From Thermoanaerobacterium thermosulfurigenes (GTDB lineage: Bacteria; Bacillota; Thermoanaerobacteria; Thermoanaerobacterales; Thermoanaerobacteraceae), in assembly GCF_051201035.1 (NCBI RefSeq), contig NZ_JBPODR010000006.1:1-64000 (forward strand): a stretch of DNA of 64,000 bases, in the 5' to 3' direction. The notes under the pieces are model-generated. The model did no database searches, was not told the origin of the DNA, and worked only from the letters and a program-made list of their open reading frames with translations. A program made the translations under genes and the position numbers. Positions 43,952-53,515 of this stretch are shown in pieces; within the stretch, counting starts at the first letter, position 1, and each line of letters begins with the position of its first letter.

Positions 43952-44356
43952 TTAATCGGATACAGAAGTTACAGAATCCAATGACACATCACTTCCATTG
44001 ATTTCTAAATACAAGTTGCTACCATCAAATTTCACTGAATCAACTTTCCCCGTGACAGTGGAACTGGAACCATTTGAATCTACACTTGCCGTAACCGTCT
44101 TTCCTAATAAACTATAAGCTTTAACAGCACTAAAGCTTTCATTTAAATTTTGCATTTGCTCTAATGCTGAAAATTGTGCCATTTGAGCTATAAACTCTTT
44201 GTCATCCATCGGATTTAAAGGATCTTGGTTCTCCAATTGAGTAACAAGCAATTGCAAAAATTGATCTTTGCCTAATTCAGAATTTGGATTGGTAACTTTA
44301 GTGCCATCAGTATATGTATTCATATAGCTATTATCATAATTCGTATTTATTGCCAT
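43952..44356 (-). CDS. flgD: Flagellar hook capping protein FlgD
   Basis: FlgD caps the growing hook and is not part of the finished structure. The 134-residue protein has the conserved N-terminal module LGKDQFLQLLVTQLENQDPLNPMDDKEF and AQMAQFSALEQMQNLN, then a short domain. It is shorter than the Salmonella protein (about 230), lacking the C-terminal fibronectin-like domain, which is usual in Bacillus and Clostridia. Two adjacent ATG codons follow GGAGGTGAT; I use the second, at 44356. Confidence 0.94.
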   Translation of the reverse strand: MAINTNYDNSYMNTYTDGTKVTNPNSELGKDQFLQLLVTQLENQDPLNPMDDKEFIAQMAQFSALEQMQNLNESFSAVKAYSLLGKTVTASVDSNGSSSTVTGKVDSVKFDGSNLYLEINGSDVSLDSVTSVSD

Positions 44357-44369
44357 CATATCACCTCCT

Positions 44370-45677
44370 TCAAACAACCACATCTACATGATCGTTGGAT
44401 ATGCTATTTAATCTTGAATAAGTTTGCGTTTGAAAATCCGCGTCATCATAATCTTCATAATTAATATGCACTTTGCTATTGTTAGGACTTTTATATCTTT
44501 GGCTGCTATCCTCTTGTCCACTGTACTGAGATGCAAATTGCATATTTCTATCTATTGAAACATTGAAACTATCTATTTTTATTCCCTTTGATTCAAGCTG
44601 ATTATTTAATATGTTTAAATTCGCCTCAATCTGATGTTTCACTTTTTCATTATCAGTTAAAATGTTAGCAGTCAAACTTCCATCTACAGATTTTATGTTG
44701 ATTTCTAAATTTCCTAAAAAATCCGGCTTAAGCTGAATTTTTATATTTGACTCTGTATCTGTTTTAGTTATATTGACGTTTTTAACAATTTGATCGATTA
44801 TATCATTTATCTGTACGTTGTTTTTAGAATCTATATTACCTTCTAAAGCCGCTACTTGTTTGCTTTGAACAGCATTAAAAGCAATCAAATTGTCACTCTT
44901 TGTCTCCACTAATGTACCGTCATTTATTTGCTGAGATGTATTATCTGATTTTTTAGACAATATTTTATTACTTATTTCAAAGTTAGCATCCTTTTGAGTT
45001 CCATTTAAATTATCATTTTGACTTTGACTTTCATTTTGTGATAAATTGCCATTTTTAACTTCTACTTTTGTATCGACGACCATTTTAGAATCATATGCAT
45101 TTGTACTGGATCTTGCATTTCCATTGTCATTAATGGTTGTCAACTGTTTTTGTACATCAACATCACTTGAACTCTGATTTGACTCATTCATTACATCATC
45201 TTTAGTTATGCTATTAGCATCCAACATAATAACGTCAGATTTAAGTTTAGTTAAATCAACATTTTTTAATGCATTCAAAACATCATTAGCGTCAATCTTT
45301 AAGTTGTACTTATCATTCAAAGTTTTTATAATAATTTCTACCAATTTGCTTAAATTTATTTTAGTCCCATTTTGACTTGCAATTATATTATCTAACTGAT
45401 TTAATATGCTTTCTTTAAGAGATTCCAAATTATCTTGGCTTGCTGATAGATTTAAATGAAAGCTGTTATTTATTAAATTTAAAATCATTGCTATCATATC
45501 TGATATTTGTTTGTCGTCTAAAGGTGTACTTCCATCGATGCTTTTTCCATCTCTTTTGCTTGCACTATTTTTGATATTTTTGATAATGTCTTTGAAATCT
45601 GAAACTTTTTTGTTCAGCGTTTTATCATCATTTTTTACCTGCACAAAACTACTTAATATGTTCATTACCTGCACCAC
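44370..45677 (-). CDS. fliK: Flagellar hook-length control protein FliK
   Basis: FliK measures hook length and triggers the export switch in FlhB. The 435-residue protein has a long low-complexity N-terminal and central part rich in Asn, Asp, Ser and Lys, and a C-terminal Flg_hook domain (about 320-400) with IQLKPDFLGNLEINIKSVDG and the pattern LESKGIKIDSFNVSID. I use the GTG at 45677, eight bases after GAGGAG; a later ATG at residue 5 is possible. It sits between the ylxF-like gene and flgD, as in Bacillus. Confidence 0.9.
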   Translation of the reverse strand: MVQVMNILSSFVQVKNDDKTLNKKVSDFKDIIKNIKNSASKRDGKSIDGSTPLDDKQISDMIAMILNLINNSFHLNLSASQDNLESLKESILNQLDNIIASQNGTKINLSKLVEIIIKTLNDKYNLKIDANDVLNALKNVDLTKLKSDVIMLDANSITKDDVMNESNQSSSDVDVQKQLTTINDNGNARSSTNAYDSKMVVDTKVEVKNGNLSQNESQSQNDNLNGTQKDANFEISNKILSKKSDNTSQQINDGTLVETKSDNLIAFNAVQSKQVAALEGNIDSKNNVQINDIIDQIVKNVNITKTDTESNIKIQLKPDFLGNLEINIKSVDGSLTANILTDNEKVKHQIEANLNILNNQLESKGIKIDSFNVSIDRNMQFASQYSGQEDSSQRYKSPNNSKVHINYEDYDDADFQTQTYSRLNSISNDHVDVVV

Positions 45678-45692
45678 TCTATCATCTCCTCT

Positions 45693-46274
45693 CTATGGTG
45701 AACTGGAAGCATTTGCGTAAAGTATCTTGGTTATATCTGCTGCTTTCTTAGGATCCAACTGTTCAAGTATCTTAGATGCATTATCTTTATTCATGTTACT
45801 TAAAATGCCTATTAAAACATTGTTGTCCGTTATTTGATTCAATATATTAGCGGCATTTTGAGGATCCATGCTTTCATAATACGTAGCTAATGTCTTTAAA
45901 TCAGTTTTTTTTGTGTTTGACTGCGCTTTTAAACTATTTATCTCATCTTGCTGTTTTTGAAGCTGTGACTGCAAATCTTCAATAGTTTTTTCTTTATCAC
46001 TCAAGGCAGATTGAACGCTTTGCAATTCTTTTTGCTTTATGCTAAGCTCTTCATTTAATTTTTTTATTTCATCTGCGTGATTAGTCGTGGGTTTGACTTG
46101 AATTAAACCTTTTAACACAGGTACATTGCTTAAAATCTTCAAGGTATGATTGCTAATTCCACCGATATTAAAATAAAACAGCAAGCTAACTAATAAAACT
46201 ACAAATAATGCAATGAATATACCTATAAACAATCGCAATGGCCTTCTTCCGTTTATGGACTCTTCTTTTTCCAT
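45693..46274 (-). CDS. ylxF: YlxF-like (MotE-like) protein with MgtE N-terminal domain
   Basis: The 193-residue protein has a single membrane helix near the N-terminus (about 16-38, LFIGIFIALFVVLLVSLLFY), a coiled coil (about 70-125), and a C-terminal MgtE_N-type domain with YESMDPQNAANILNQI and LEQLDPKKAADITKIL. The same architecture occurs in B. subtilis YlxF and in MotE-type proteins that help assemble stators. It is located between fliJ and fliK, and is exported-facing by its helix orientation (inference). The ATG at 46274 follows AGGAGG by 7 bases. Confidence 0.85.
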   Translation of the reverse strand: MEKEESINGRRPLRLFIGIFIALFVVLLVSLLFYFNIGGISNHTLKILSNVPVLKGLIQVKPTTNHADEIKKLNEELSIKQKELQSVQSALSDKEKTIEDLQSQLQKQQDEINSLKAQSNTKKTDLKTLATYYESMDPQNAANILNQITDNNVLIGILSNMNKDNASKILEQLDPKKAADITKILYANASSSP

Positions 46275-46277
46275 CAA

Positions 46278-46730
46278 TTAACCTCCTAAAGTAGACCTGG
46301 CTGTTTTGTACGATATCTGTTCATCGATCATCAAATTTTGTTCTATCAACGTTTGATACTTATACTCTTCATATTTCTTTTCTTTCAAACTTTCCAGTGC
46401 TTCCTTTTCTTTGCTAACTTCCATCAGATTTTGCCTCTCTTTTTCGATTTCTTCTTCTATCTCTTTTAGAGTGGCTTTTTGCTGGTTGTATTTCTCGTAA
46501 AGGGATTCTATGTACAAATTAAATTGTCTTAAATTCATTGCTGAAATGCCTAAAACCTTATTTTCTTCATTTTCCTTCGTCATTTTTTCTATTTTATTTA
46601 AAATTTCTATTAATTTATTTTTTTGAACTTCGTATTTTGAAATCAAAATTGCCATTTTTTCCTTTTCTATCTTTTGCTTTTGTTCCTTTATATTTAAAAC
46701 TGTCTCCAAAGTGTACCTGAATTTTTTCAC
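46278..46730 (-). CDS. fliJ: Flagellar export protein FliJ
   Basis: FliJ is the stalk-like coiled-coil protein of the export ATPase complex. The 150-residue product is almost entirely coiled coil with a Lys/Glu-rich sequence, starting KKFRYTLETVLNIKEQKQKI, and carries the family feature of long heptads up to the C-terminus. Identification relies on this start, on the length and on its position directly after fliI. The start is a GTG with AGGTGATAAT upstream. Confidence 0.9.
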   Translation of the reverse strand: MKKFRYTLETVLNIKEQKQKIEKEKMAILISKYEVQKNKLIEILNKIEKMTKENEENKVLGISAMNLRQFNLYIESLYEKYNQQKATLKEIEEEIEKERQNLMEVSKEKEALESLKEKKYEEYKYQTLIEQNLMIDEQISYKTARSTLGG

Positions 46731-46734
46731 ATTA

Positions 46735-48051
46735 TCACCTGTTCAATATATTTTTTAGCATATTTATTTCATCGTCAAAGTCATATTTTTCATTTGTCGA
46801 TTGCTTTATGTAATTTATCATGTCATCATGAAGTAGTATAGCCTCATCTATTTTAGGATTGCTGCCCTTTGCATAAGCGCCAATATTTATTAAATCTTCA
46901 GATTCTTCATAAACAGACAATATGTTTTTAAACCGCAACGATAAATTTTTATGTTCATCAGTGACAATGTCATTCATAACCCTGCTGATGCTTGATAAAA
47001 CATCTATGGCAGGATATTGACCTTTATTTGCCAGCTTTCGCGATAAAACGATGTGCCCATCCAATATACCTCTTACTGCGTCTGTTATTGGCTCATTTAA
47101 ATCGTCGCCATCTACTAAAACTGTATACAAAGCCGTTATTGAGCCATGTTTTGAAGAGCCGGCTCTTTCTAATAGCTTTGGAAGAACCGAAAAAACTGAC
47201 GGAGTATAACCTCTTGAAACAGGTGCTTCGCCTATTGATAATCCAATCTCTCTCTGAGCCATAGCAAACCTAGTTACAGAATCCATCATAAGCAATACAT
47301 CTAAGCCCTGATCCCTGAAATATTCTGCAATAGACGTAGCCGCCATAGCCCCTTTTACTCTCATCAATGCAGGAGTATCAGACGTAGACACCACCAATAT
47401 AGATCTTTTTAATCCGTCTTCTCCTAAGTCCTTCTCAATAAATTCATTAACCTCCCTTCCTCTTTCACCTATTAGTGCGATAACGTTAATATCAGATTTA
47501 GCATTTCTGGCTATCATTCCAAGTAAAGTACTTTTCCCAACACCACTGCCTGCAAAGATTCCTATTCTCTGACCTTTACCACAAGTAAGCAAACCATCTA
47601 TGGCTTTTATACCTAAAGTCATCACTTCACTTATTCTCTTTCTTTCAATCGGATTCGGAGGTGTATTGTTAGTACTGACTAATTTTTTGCATTTTATTGC
47701 ACCTTTTCCATCAATCGGATTGCCTAAGGCATCAATAACTCTTCCCAACAATTCTTTTCCTACGCCAATTTTTAATTTTTGCCCTGTAGATACAACGCTA
47801 TTACCTGGACCTATGCCATCCATATCTCCTAAAGGCATCAAATAGACTTTATCATCTTTGAATCCCATTACTTCTGCATATACAGTAGTGCCATTTATTG
47901 ATCTTATTTCACAGACATCGCCAATATTAGATATTGGGCCTACGCTTTCAATTGTTAAGCCAACAACTTGGCTTACCTTGCCGTAATACTTGATAAAATT
48001 TTTGTCTTGTAATATAGCTTTGCACCTATCAACAAAATTACTATTGCTCAT
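46735..48051 (-). CDS. fliI: Flagellum-specific ATPase FliI
   Basis: FliI powers or primes flagellar protein export. The 438-residue protein is a rotary-ATPase-like enzyme with the Walker A motif GIFAGSGVGKSTLLGM near 165, the NVIALIGERGREVNEFIE segment, Walker B as VLLMMDSVTRFAMAQREIG, and the C-terminal helical domain. The ATG overlaps the fliH stop by 11 bases. It is followed by fliJ after 4 bases, the usual complex partners in order. Confidence 0.97.
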   Translation of the reverse strand: MSNSNFVDRCKAILQDKNFIKYYGKVSQVVGLTIESVGPISNIGDVCEIRSINGTTVYAEVMGFKDDKVYLMPLGDMDGIGPGNSVVSTGQKLKIGVGKELLGRVIDALGNPIDGKGAIKCKKLVSTNNTPPNPIERKRISEVMTLGIKAIDGLLTCGKGQRIGIFAGSGVGKSTLLGMIARNAKSDINVIALIGERGREVNEFIEKDLGEDGLKRSILVVSTSDTPALMRVKGAMAATSIAEYFRDQGLDVLLMMDSVTRFAMAQREIGLSIGEAPVSRGYTPSVFSVLPKLLERAGSSKHGSITALYTVLVDGDDLNEPITDAVRGILDGHIVLSRKLANKGQYPAIDVLSSISRVMNDIVTDEHKNLSLRFKNILSVYEESEDLINIGAYAKGSNPKIDEAILLHDDMINYIKQSTNEKYDFDDEINMLKNILNR

Positions 48052-48808
48052 TTAAAACACCTTTTAATGCTTCTCTAATACTTTCTATTTGGGTTTTCAA
48101 TCCACAATCAATCATCCCTGATGGCGTCTGTACAATGCAATCGTACTTATCGAGGGAAATATCCCTTACAATATTTACGTCATCAATAAATTTCAAACTT
48201 TTCAATAACTTGTCCTTGTTTTTGGTTAAAAACTCATAATCTTCGTCACTAACTCTAACAGTCACGACATTAGATGCTTCATAATTTTCTAAACCTTTCT
48301 TAACGAGATTAATCACTAAATCTTTATTTTCTTCGATATTAAGATCAATTATTTTCTTTACGCAGTAAATTACAGTTGAAACAATATCACTTTCAATCTC
48401 CTTATGAAGATTTCGCTTTTCGTCTGCAATCATTTCTTTAATCTCTCTTGCCTCAGCTAATAATCCGTAAGTTTGGCCTTTACCATCTTCAAGCCCTTTA
48501 TTCAAGCCATCAACATAGCCTCTTTCATATCCTTCTTTGTACCCATCTCTCTTAGCATTTTCCTTTATCTCTTCAGCTATTTCTTTTGCCTTCTTTATAA
48601 GATTTTCTGCTTCGTCTTTAGCAGCTTTAATAATCTCATTTTGGATAATACTTATCTTCTCAAGTCTCTTTTTAAATTCCAAATATTTGAAAGAATCATC
48701 CATATCAAGTTTATTATTAGTAAGCTCATTCACTTTTTCTAAACGAGGTTTTTCAATAGTCACAGGAGCTGAATTTACACAATCCTCATTTTTAAGTATT
48801 CTATACAA
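48041..48808 (-). CDS. fliH: Flagellar export ATPase regulator FliH
   Basis: FliH binds FliI and links the ATPase to the C-ring. The 255-residue protein has a coiled coil in the first half (about 45-150), containing the GxxxG-like run GYKEGYERGYVDGLNKGLEDG, and a globular C-terminal domain (VVTVRVSDEDYEFL) as in V-ATPase E subunits. The start is a TTG, overlapping fliG by 8 bases, with GGAGGTGA upstream that lies inside the last codons of fliG. Coupling to FliG is expected. Confidence 0.92.
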   Translation of the reverse strand: MYRILKNEDCVNSAPVTIEKPRLEKVNELTNNKLDMDDSFKYLEFKKRLEKISIIQNEIIKAAKDEAENLIKKAKEIAEEIKENAKRDGYKEGYERGYVDGLNKGLEDGKGQTYGLLAEAREIKEMIADEKRNLHKEIESDIVSTVIYCVKKIIDLNIEENKDLVINLVKKGLENYEASNVVTVRVSDEDYEFLTKNKDKLLKSLKFIDDVNIVRDISLDKYDCIVQTPSGMIDCGLKTQIESIREALKGVLNEQ

Positions 48809-49823
48809 TTATTTCATCACCTCCACCTCTCGATATGACTATCTCGCCTGCTTCCTCTAACCTTCTTATAATATTGACAACTTTTTGTTGTGCTTCTTCA
48901 ACATCTTTTAACCTTACAGGACCCATGTATTGAATATCTTCTTTAATCATATCCGCCAACCTCTTGGACATGTTGCTGTAAATAACTCTTTGCACTTCTT
49001 CATTAGAGCCTTTAAGCGCAAGGGCAATATCGTGATTGTCTACTTCTCTTAAAACCCTTTGTATAGAGCGGTTATCCAATGTTATAATATCTTCAAATAC
49101 AAACATGCGTTTCTTTATTTCTTCTACAAGCTCTATATCTTTTGTCTCCAGTGTATCAATGATATTCTTCTCTGTAGATCTATCGACTGCATTTAAAATA
49201 TCTACAATCGTCTGTATGCCTCCTGTAGACGTGTAATCTTGAGTCACCAAAGAAGATAGTTTCTTTTCCAGTATGCGTTCAACCTCTTTCACAATCTCTG
49301 GCGATGTGGCTTCCATTTTTGCAATTCTCATTGCAACATCCGACTGTATCTCTTCAGGTAACGATGACAATATAACACCTGCTTGTTGTGGCTTTAAATA
49401 CGATAATATCATCGCTATTGTTTGAGGATGTTCATTTTGAATAAAGCTCAATATTTGAGATGGATCTGCCCGCCTTACAAAGTCAAAAGGTCTTACTTTG
49501 AGTGTGGACGTAAGCTTATTTATTATCTCTAAAGCTTGCTGAGAGCCGAGAGCTTTCTCCAAAATTTCTTTTGCATAATCGATGCCACCTTCAATTATGT
49601 ACTCTTGTGCAATACACATATTATAAAAATCGTCCAGTATTTTTTCTTTCTCCTCAGGAGATATATTTCTTATATTAGCTATTTCCAATGTCAATTGCTC
49701 TATTTCTTCTTCCTTTAAATGCTTGTAAATTTGTGCTGCTGTCGAAGGTCCTAAAGCTATTAAAAGCATTGCACTCTTTTGTTTGCCTGATAATGTACTT
49801 TTCGCCAATGTAGACATCACCAT
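48801..49823 (-). CDS. fliG: Flagellar motor switch protein FliG
   Basis: FliG couples the stator to the rotor. The 340-residue protein has the N-terminal domain that binds FliF (SGKQKSAMLLIALGPSTAAQIYKHL), the middle domain with EHPQTIAMILSYLKPQQAGVILSSLP (the EHPQ motif), and the C-terminal torque domain (VFEDIITLDNRSIQRVLREVD). Its charged residues for stator contact are kept. The start is ATG at 49823 or at 49817; the SD spacing is ambiguous. It follows fliF by 5 bases. Confidence 0.97.
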   Translation of the reverse strand: MVMSTLAKSTLSGKQKSAMLLIALGPSTAAQIYKHLKEEEIEQLTLEIANIRNISPEEKEKILDDFYNMCIAQEYIIEGGIDYAKEILEKALGSQQALEIINKLTSTLKVRPFDFVRRADPSQILSFIQNEHPQTIAMILSYLKPQQAGVILSSLPEEIQSDVAMRIAKMEATSPEIVKEVERILEKKLSSLVTQDYTSTGGIQTIVDILNAVDRSTEKNIIDTLETKDIELVEEIKKRMFVFEDIITLDNRSIQRVLREVDNHDIALALKGSNEEVQRVIYSNMSKRLADMIKEDIQYMGPVRLKDVEEAQQKVVNIIRRLEEAGEIVISRGGGDEIIV

Positions 49824-49828
49824 CCATT

Positions 49829-51337
49829 CTATTCTTCATTTAGCCATGTTCTAATCAATTGAGCTACTATGTCTGGTTTTTGCTTAATAAACTTCTCAAT
49901 TTGCTTTTTCTTTTCATCTCTCTCGTCATGTACTTCTATATCCTCTAAAGGCTCAACCATAGATATGGCTTCTTCTAATTTTGCAGAAGGCACAGCAAGT
50001 TTGCTTCTCTTTTTCATAGCATAGAAGACACCTCCAGCTAAAGCCAATGCACCTAATACGATAAGCCATACGTATGGGAAAGACTGTTTCCCATTATTTT
50101 TCATTTGATTTAATAAATCGTTGTTAAATTTTATTCCCATAACCGAGACAGATACGTTCTTACCTCCAGCGGCATTTGAAACAAGATCTGTAAGCTGCTG
50201 TTTCATAGCTGGAGTCAAATTACTGTTGTTTACTACTACGCTTAAAGATATGTTTTGTATTTTACCTTGTGCTGAAGTTAACGTCGTCTTTATCTGATTT
50301 ATCTCATAATTTATGGTCGTATCTGTCTTGCTATAACTTGAATTTCCATTATTTTGAGTGGTGTATGTAGTGCTGCCTGGTGGATTGTTTGTCGCAGTAC
50401 CGGCTGGTGCTCCATTGCTAGAACCATTAGCTATCTCTTTTATTGTCTGTGTGCTTCTTATAATCCCATTGTTGTCAATAACTGGCTGCCATTCTACTTT
50501 GTCCTGCACCTGCTTATCAAAATTCAAGTTTACACTGGCCCTCACTATGACATTTCCTGGCCCAAAAACTTGTTCCAAAAGGGACTGAATATTATTTTGC
50601 AAATCATTTTGTACTTTCATTTGAAGGGCGTACTGAGAACTTGCTCCATCAAGTGAACTGTCATTTTGAGCTACCAACACTTTGCCATTTCCATCAATAA
50701 TCGTAACTTTGTCAGGACTTAATCCTTGAACGCTTTTAGATACGAAATTTGTTATTCCGTTTATCTGTTGATTTGTCAATGTAACGCCAGGTTTTAATTG
50801 CAGCATAACTGCTGCTGTCGAAGAATTGTCGCTATTAGACAGCACAAAATTGCTCTGATCTGGTACGACTATATTCACTTTCGCGTCTTGTACCCCATCT
50901 ATTGTCTTCAACGTATTCTGTATTTCATTTTGAACAAAATATATGTACTTCTCTCTTCTCTCTTGATCCGTAGTAGCTAATGAATTATTCATTGCATCGC
51001 TAAAGCTAAAACCATCTTGTGGTATTCCTTCTGTTGCAAGTTGCATTCTCGCCTCATCTTTGTACTGAGCAGGCACTAATATTGTGCTGCCATCTCCTTC
51101 AATTTTATAGGGTATTTTCAATTCGTTTTTCAATTTGTCGACTACAGTACCTGCATCTTTTGTGCTTAAACCAGAATACAAAACCTCGTAATTAGGCCTA
51201 TTTAAGATGTACAGAAGCAGTGCAATGCTTCCTATTAATAATAATGCGATAATACCTATTTGAATTTTTTGCTTTTTATCAAACTTATTCCAAAAATTGC
51301 CTATCTGCTCACGTATGTTATTTATAAAAACGGGCAT
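49829..51337 (-). CDS. fliF: Flagellar MS-ring protein FliF
   Basis: FliF forms the membrane MS ring, the base of the flagellum. The 502-residue protein has two membrane segments (about 27-45 and 425-445), a YscJ-type ring domain with YEVLYSGLSTKDAGTVVDKL, the RBM3 region, and the C-terminal FliG-binding tail (QKPDIVAQLIRTWLNEE). The middle contains a Gly/Asn/Ser-rich low-complexity stretch (about 305-335). The ATG follows AGGTGA, 24 bases after fliE. Confidence 0.97.
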   Translation of the reverse strand: MPVFINNIREQIGNFWNKFDKKQKIQIGIIALLLIGSIALLLYILNRPNYEVLYSGLSTKDAGTVVDKLKNELKIPYKIEGDGSTILVPAQYKDEARMQLATEGIPQDGFSFSDAMNNSLATTDQERREKYIYFVQNEIQNTLKTIDGVQDAKVNIVVPDQSNFVLSNSDNSSTAAVMLQLKPGVTLTNQQINGITNFVSKSVQGLSPDKVTIIDGNGKVLVAQNDSSLDGASSQYALQMKVQNDLQNNIQSLLEQVFGPGNVIVRASVNLNFDKQVQDKVEWQPVIDNNGIIRSTQTIKEIANGSSNGAPAGTATNNPPGSTTYTTQNNGNSSYSKTDTTINYEINQIKTTLTSAQGKIQNISLSVVVNNSNLTPAMKQQLTDLVSNAAGGKNVSVSVMGIKFNNDLLNQMKNNGKQSFPYVWLIVLGALALAGGVFYAMKKRSKLAVPSAKLEEAISMVEPLEDIEVHDERDEKKKQIEKFIKQKPDIVAQLIRTWLNEE

Positions 51338-51361
51338 TAATTCACCTCATCTCAAAGCATT

Positions 51362-51649
51362 TTAAACTGGCATTCTCATTATCTCCTGGTAGGCATCAAG
51401 TATCTTATTTTTAATCTGAATAGTAAGCTCCAACGCTATATCGGCTTTGGTAGCATCAATCATCACATTGTGTATATCATTGATGTCACCTGTTACTAAC
51501 ATTTGATCATCCTGCTGCGCTTTAAGTTGCAAATTATTCACATCTGAAATAGCTGTTTTTAAAATATCTCCAAAAGAAGAAGTGTTACTTGTTGCATTTG
51601 AAGTACCAACACTACCAACAGCACTTATCTGGGAAATAGGATTTATCAT
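51362..51649 (-). CDS. fliE: Flagellar hook-basal body complex protein FliE
   Basis: FliE is the junction between the MS ring and the rod. The 95-residue protein has the family features SFGDILKTAISDVNNLQL, a central ITGDI-like MLVTGDINDIHNVMIDATKAD, and C-terminal LELTIQIKNKILDAYQEIMRMPV. I use the ATG at 51649 after AGGTGATTGATT. It lies between flgC and fliF in the standard order. Confidence 0.96.
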   Translation of the reverse strand: MINPISQISAVGSVGTSNATSNTSSFGDILKTAISDVNNLQLKAQQDDQMLVTGDINDIHNVMIDATKADIALELTIQIKNKILDAYQEIMRMPV

Positions 51650-51659
51650 AATCAATCAC

Positions 51660-52109
51660 CTAAGCCTTTCCAATTTCTAATGCTTTTTCTATCATGGATT
51701 TGGTTGAATTAACTGCAGTCACATTCGCTTCATATGCCCTTGTAGCAGAGATCATATCAACCATTTCAGAAACGATGTTTACATTAGGATAATTAACGTA
51801 TCCAGTGCTATCTGCATCAGGATTGCCAGGATCATACACACGGTTAAAAGGCGTCTTGTTGTCTTCCTCGATAGATACGACTTCAACACCATTTCCGACT
51901 GTTGATGAACCTTTTGCAGCATTTAACATATCGCTAAAGCTACTTTGATTGTCAATTTCTTTTAAAACCACAAGCTTTCTTCTGTAAGGACCACCATTAG
52001 ACGTCCTCGTTGTATCAACATTTGCGATATTTTGAGAGATGACATCCATTCTAAGCCTCTCAGCCGTAAGGCCTGTAGCGCTTATATCAATAGAATTTAA
52101 AAATCCCAC
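51660..52109 (-). CDS. flgC: Flagellar proximal rod protein FlgC
   Basis: FlgC is a rod subunit. The 149-residue protein has the rod N-terminal motif SIDISATGLTAERLRMDVISQNIANVDTTRT-type (here split across residues 5-35), a central DPGNPDADSTGYVNYPNVNI segment conserved in FlgC, and the C-terminal MVDMISATRAYEANVTAVN. I use the GTG at 52109, nine bases after GGAGG, in preference to the TTG two codons upstream. Confidence 0.96.
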   Translation of the reverse strand: MGFLNSIDISATGLTAERLRMDVISQNIANVDTTRTSNGGPYRRKLVVLKEIDNQSSFSDMLNAAKGSSTVGNGVEVVSIEEDNKTPFNRVYDPGNPDADSTGYVNYPNVNIVSEMVDMISATRAYEANVTAVNSTKSMIEKALEIGKA

Positions 52110-52111
52110 GG

Positions 52112-52522
52112 TCAATTACCTCCATCTTTTATCGCTGTAAGCAGAGAATTCAATTCACCACTGACTCTTTGAGCTAATGCATCATAATAAAGTTGATTTT
52201 TAGCAAGATTCGACATTTCTACATCAATATCAACATTATTGCCATCTAATCTCATAGATGTACTATTATCCTGAACAATTTGCGGTTCAATATTGTCTAT
52301 GGATGTCGAATTAATTGGTATATGATTTTTATCAGTAACAAAACCAGTTAATTTATTAGAGTTTATAGCATCATTTAAAATGCTTTCAAAATTTACATCA
52401 GATCTTTTAAAACCTGGAGTATCCACATTGGCTATATTATTCGATATGACTTCATTTCTAAGCTCTGAAGCATCTAAGGCTTTACTCATAAGATCTACTG
52501 TATTAAAATTAATTCCCAGCAT
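52112..52522 (-). CDS. flgB: Flagellar proximal rod protein FlgB
   Basis: FlgB is a rod subunit and the first gene of the fla/che operon. The 136-residue protein carries the rod motif NVISNNIANVDTPGFKRSDV-like pattern near residues 25-43 and a C-terminal pattern VDIDVEMSNLAKNQLYYDALAQRV. The length is normal. It follows codY after 221 bases holding a terminator and candidate promoters, exactly as in Bacillus. Confidence 0.96.
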   Translation of the reverse strand: MLGINFNTVDLMSKALDASELRNEVISNNIANVDTPGFKRSDVNFESILNDAINSNKLTGFVTDKNHIPINSTSIDNIEPQIVQDNSTSMRLDGNNVDIDVEMSNLAKNQLYYDALAQRVSGELNSLLTAIKDGGN

Positions 52523-52638
52523 CTATATTCCTCCATTTCAATAATAGTTTTATTCGACACAAAATTGAATTTTCCTTCAAAAAATATTCAAAAAATAGAT
52601 TATTTAGCATAAAAGTCGTGTTATAAATAAGCAAAGAA

Positions 52639-52683
52639 ATATATGTCAGTATTTATCAAATTTTGTCAAAATATATTATATCA
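52639..52683 (-). promoter_or_regulatory. Candidate promoters of the flagellar/chemotaxis operon
   Basis: Two overlapping candidates are seen on the minus strand. One is an extended -10 (TGATATAAT, 52675-52683) with no good -35. The other is a perfect TTGACA (52664-52669) with TATATT at a long 19-base spacing (52639-52644). Neither resembles a sigma-28 promoter. The remaining 116 bases up to flgB are AT-rich leader without other clear signals. Confidence 0.4.
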
Positions 52684-52706
52684 CTGGATGATTTTAAAGA
52701 CCATAA

Positions 52707-52740
52707 GAAAAAAGTCCTAAATTTACTTAGGACTTTTTTC
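52707..52740 (-). terminator. Intrinsic terminator after codY
   Basis: AGTCCTAA pairs with TTAGGACT over 8 bp around a GTAAAT loop, flanked by A6 on one side and T6 on the minus-strand 3' side. It begins 4 bases after the codY stop codon and separates codY from the flagellar operon. Confidence 0.92.
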
Positions 52741-52743
52741 GCA

Positions 52744-53502
52744 TTATCTTTTTAATTTTTTAAGCTCATCTATAAGTTTATCATTCAGAATTTTTATGTG
52801 GGTTCCTTTCATCCCTAACGATCTGGACTCAATAACACCAGCACTTTCGAACTTTCTCAAAGCATTAACAATTACAGACCTTGTTATCCCGACTTTATCA
52901 GCTATCTTGCTGGCTACAAGCAAACCTTCATTTCCATCCAACTCTTCAAATATATGAATCACAGCTTCTAATTCTGAATAAGATAATGTGGCCAAAGCCA
53001 TCTGTACTACTGTGCGTTTCCTTTCATCTTCCTCCATTTCGTAGTTCTTAGATCTTAGTATTTCTAATCCTATGACTGTAGCACCGTATTCAGCTAAAAT
53101 AATATCATCATCAGTAAATTTATCTCCTACTCTTAAAAGCATTAAAGTGCCCAGCCTATTTCCTCCGCCAAAAACAGGGACTATAGTTTCAAAAGCATCG
53201 TCTTTTTTTATAAGCATGGCTTTGCTTTCTTTAGTCAAGTTTATAGACGTTTCTGTTATCTTTAAAAGTTCATCATTAAAATCTTCTGAAAACTGCATCC
53301 CTTTGACTACCGATTCATCTATATCTCCCACAAATTTTTCTATATTTTTCCCTAAGAGCTTGCCTCTCCTGCTTACTATAAAGACATCGCAGTTGATAAC
53401 ATCCTTCAGTATCTCAGACAATTCATTAAAATCAACTGGTTGAACACCTGTTTTTTGAAGTACCTTATTTACTTTTCTAATTTTCTCTAATAGTATCCCC
53501 AT
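52744..53502 (-). CDS. codY: GTP-sensing global transcriptional repressor CodY
   Basis: CodY senses branched-chain amino acids and GTP and represses stationary-phase genes, in Bacillus including the fla/che operon. The 252-residue protein has the N-terminal GAF domain and the C-terminal winged helix with VASKIADKVGITRSVIVNALRKFE, near 205-230. The start is the ATG at 53502 after AGGAGGATAATA, giving the usual MGILLEKIRKVN start. It is the last gene of hslV-hslU-codY and directly precedes the flagellar operon, which may be one of its targets. Confidence 0.97.
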   Translation of the reverse strand: MGILLEKIRKVNKVLQKTGVQPVDFNELSEILKDVINCDVFIVSRRGKLLGKNIEKFVGDIDESVVKGMQFSEDFNDELLKITETSINLTKESKAMLIKKDDAFETIVPVFGGGNRLGTLMLLRVGDKFTDDDIILAEYGATVIGLEILRSKNYEMEEDERKRTVVQMALATLSYSELEAVIHIFEELDGNEGLLVASKIADKVGITRSVIVNALRKFESAGVIESRSLGMKGTHIKILNDKLIDELKKLKR

Positions 53503-53515
53503 TATTATCCTCCTC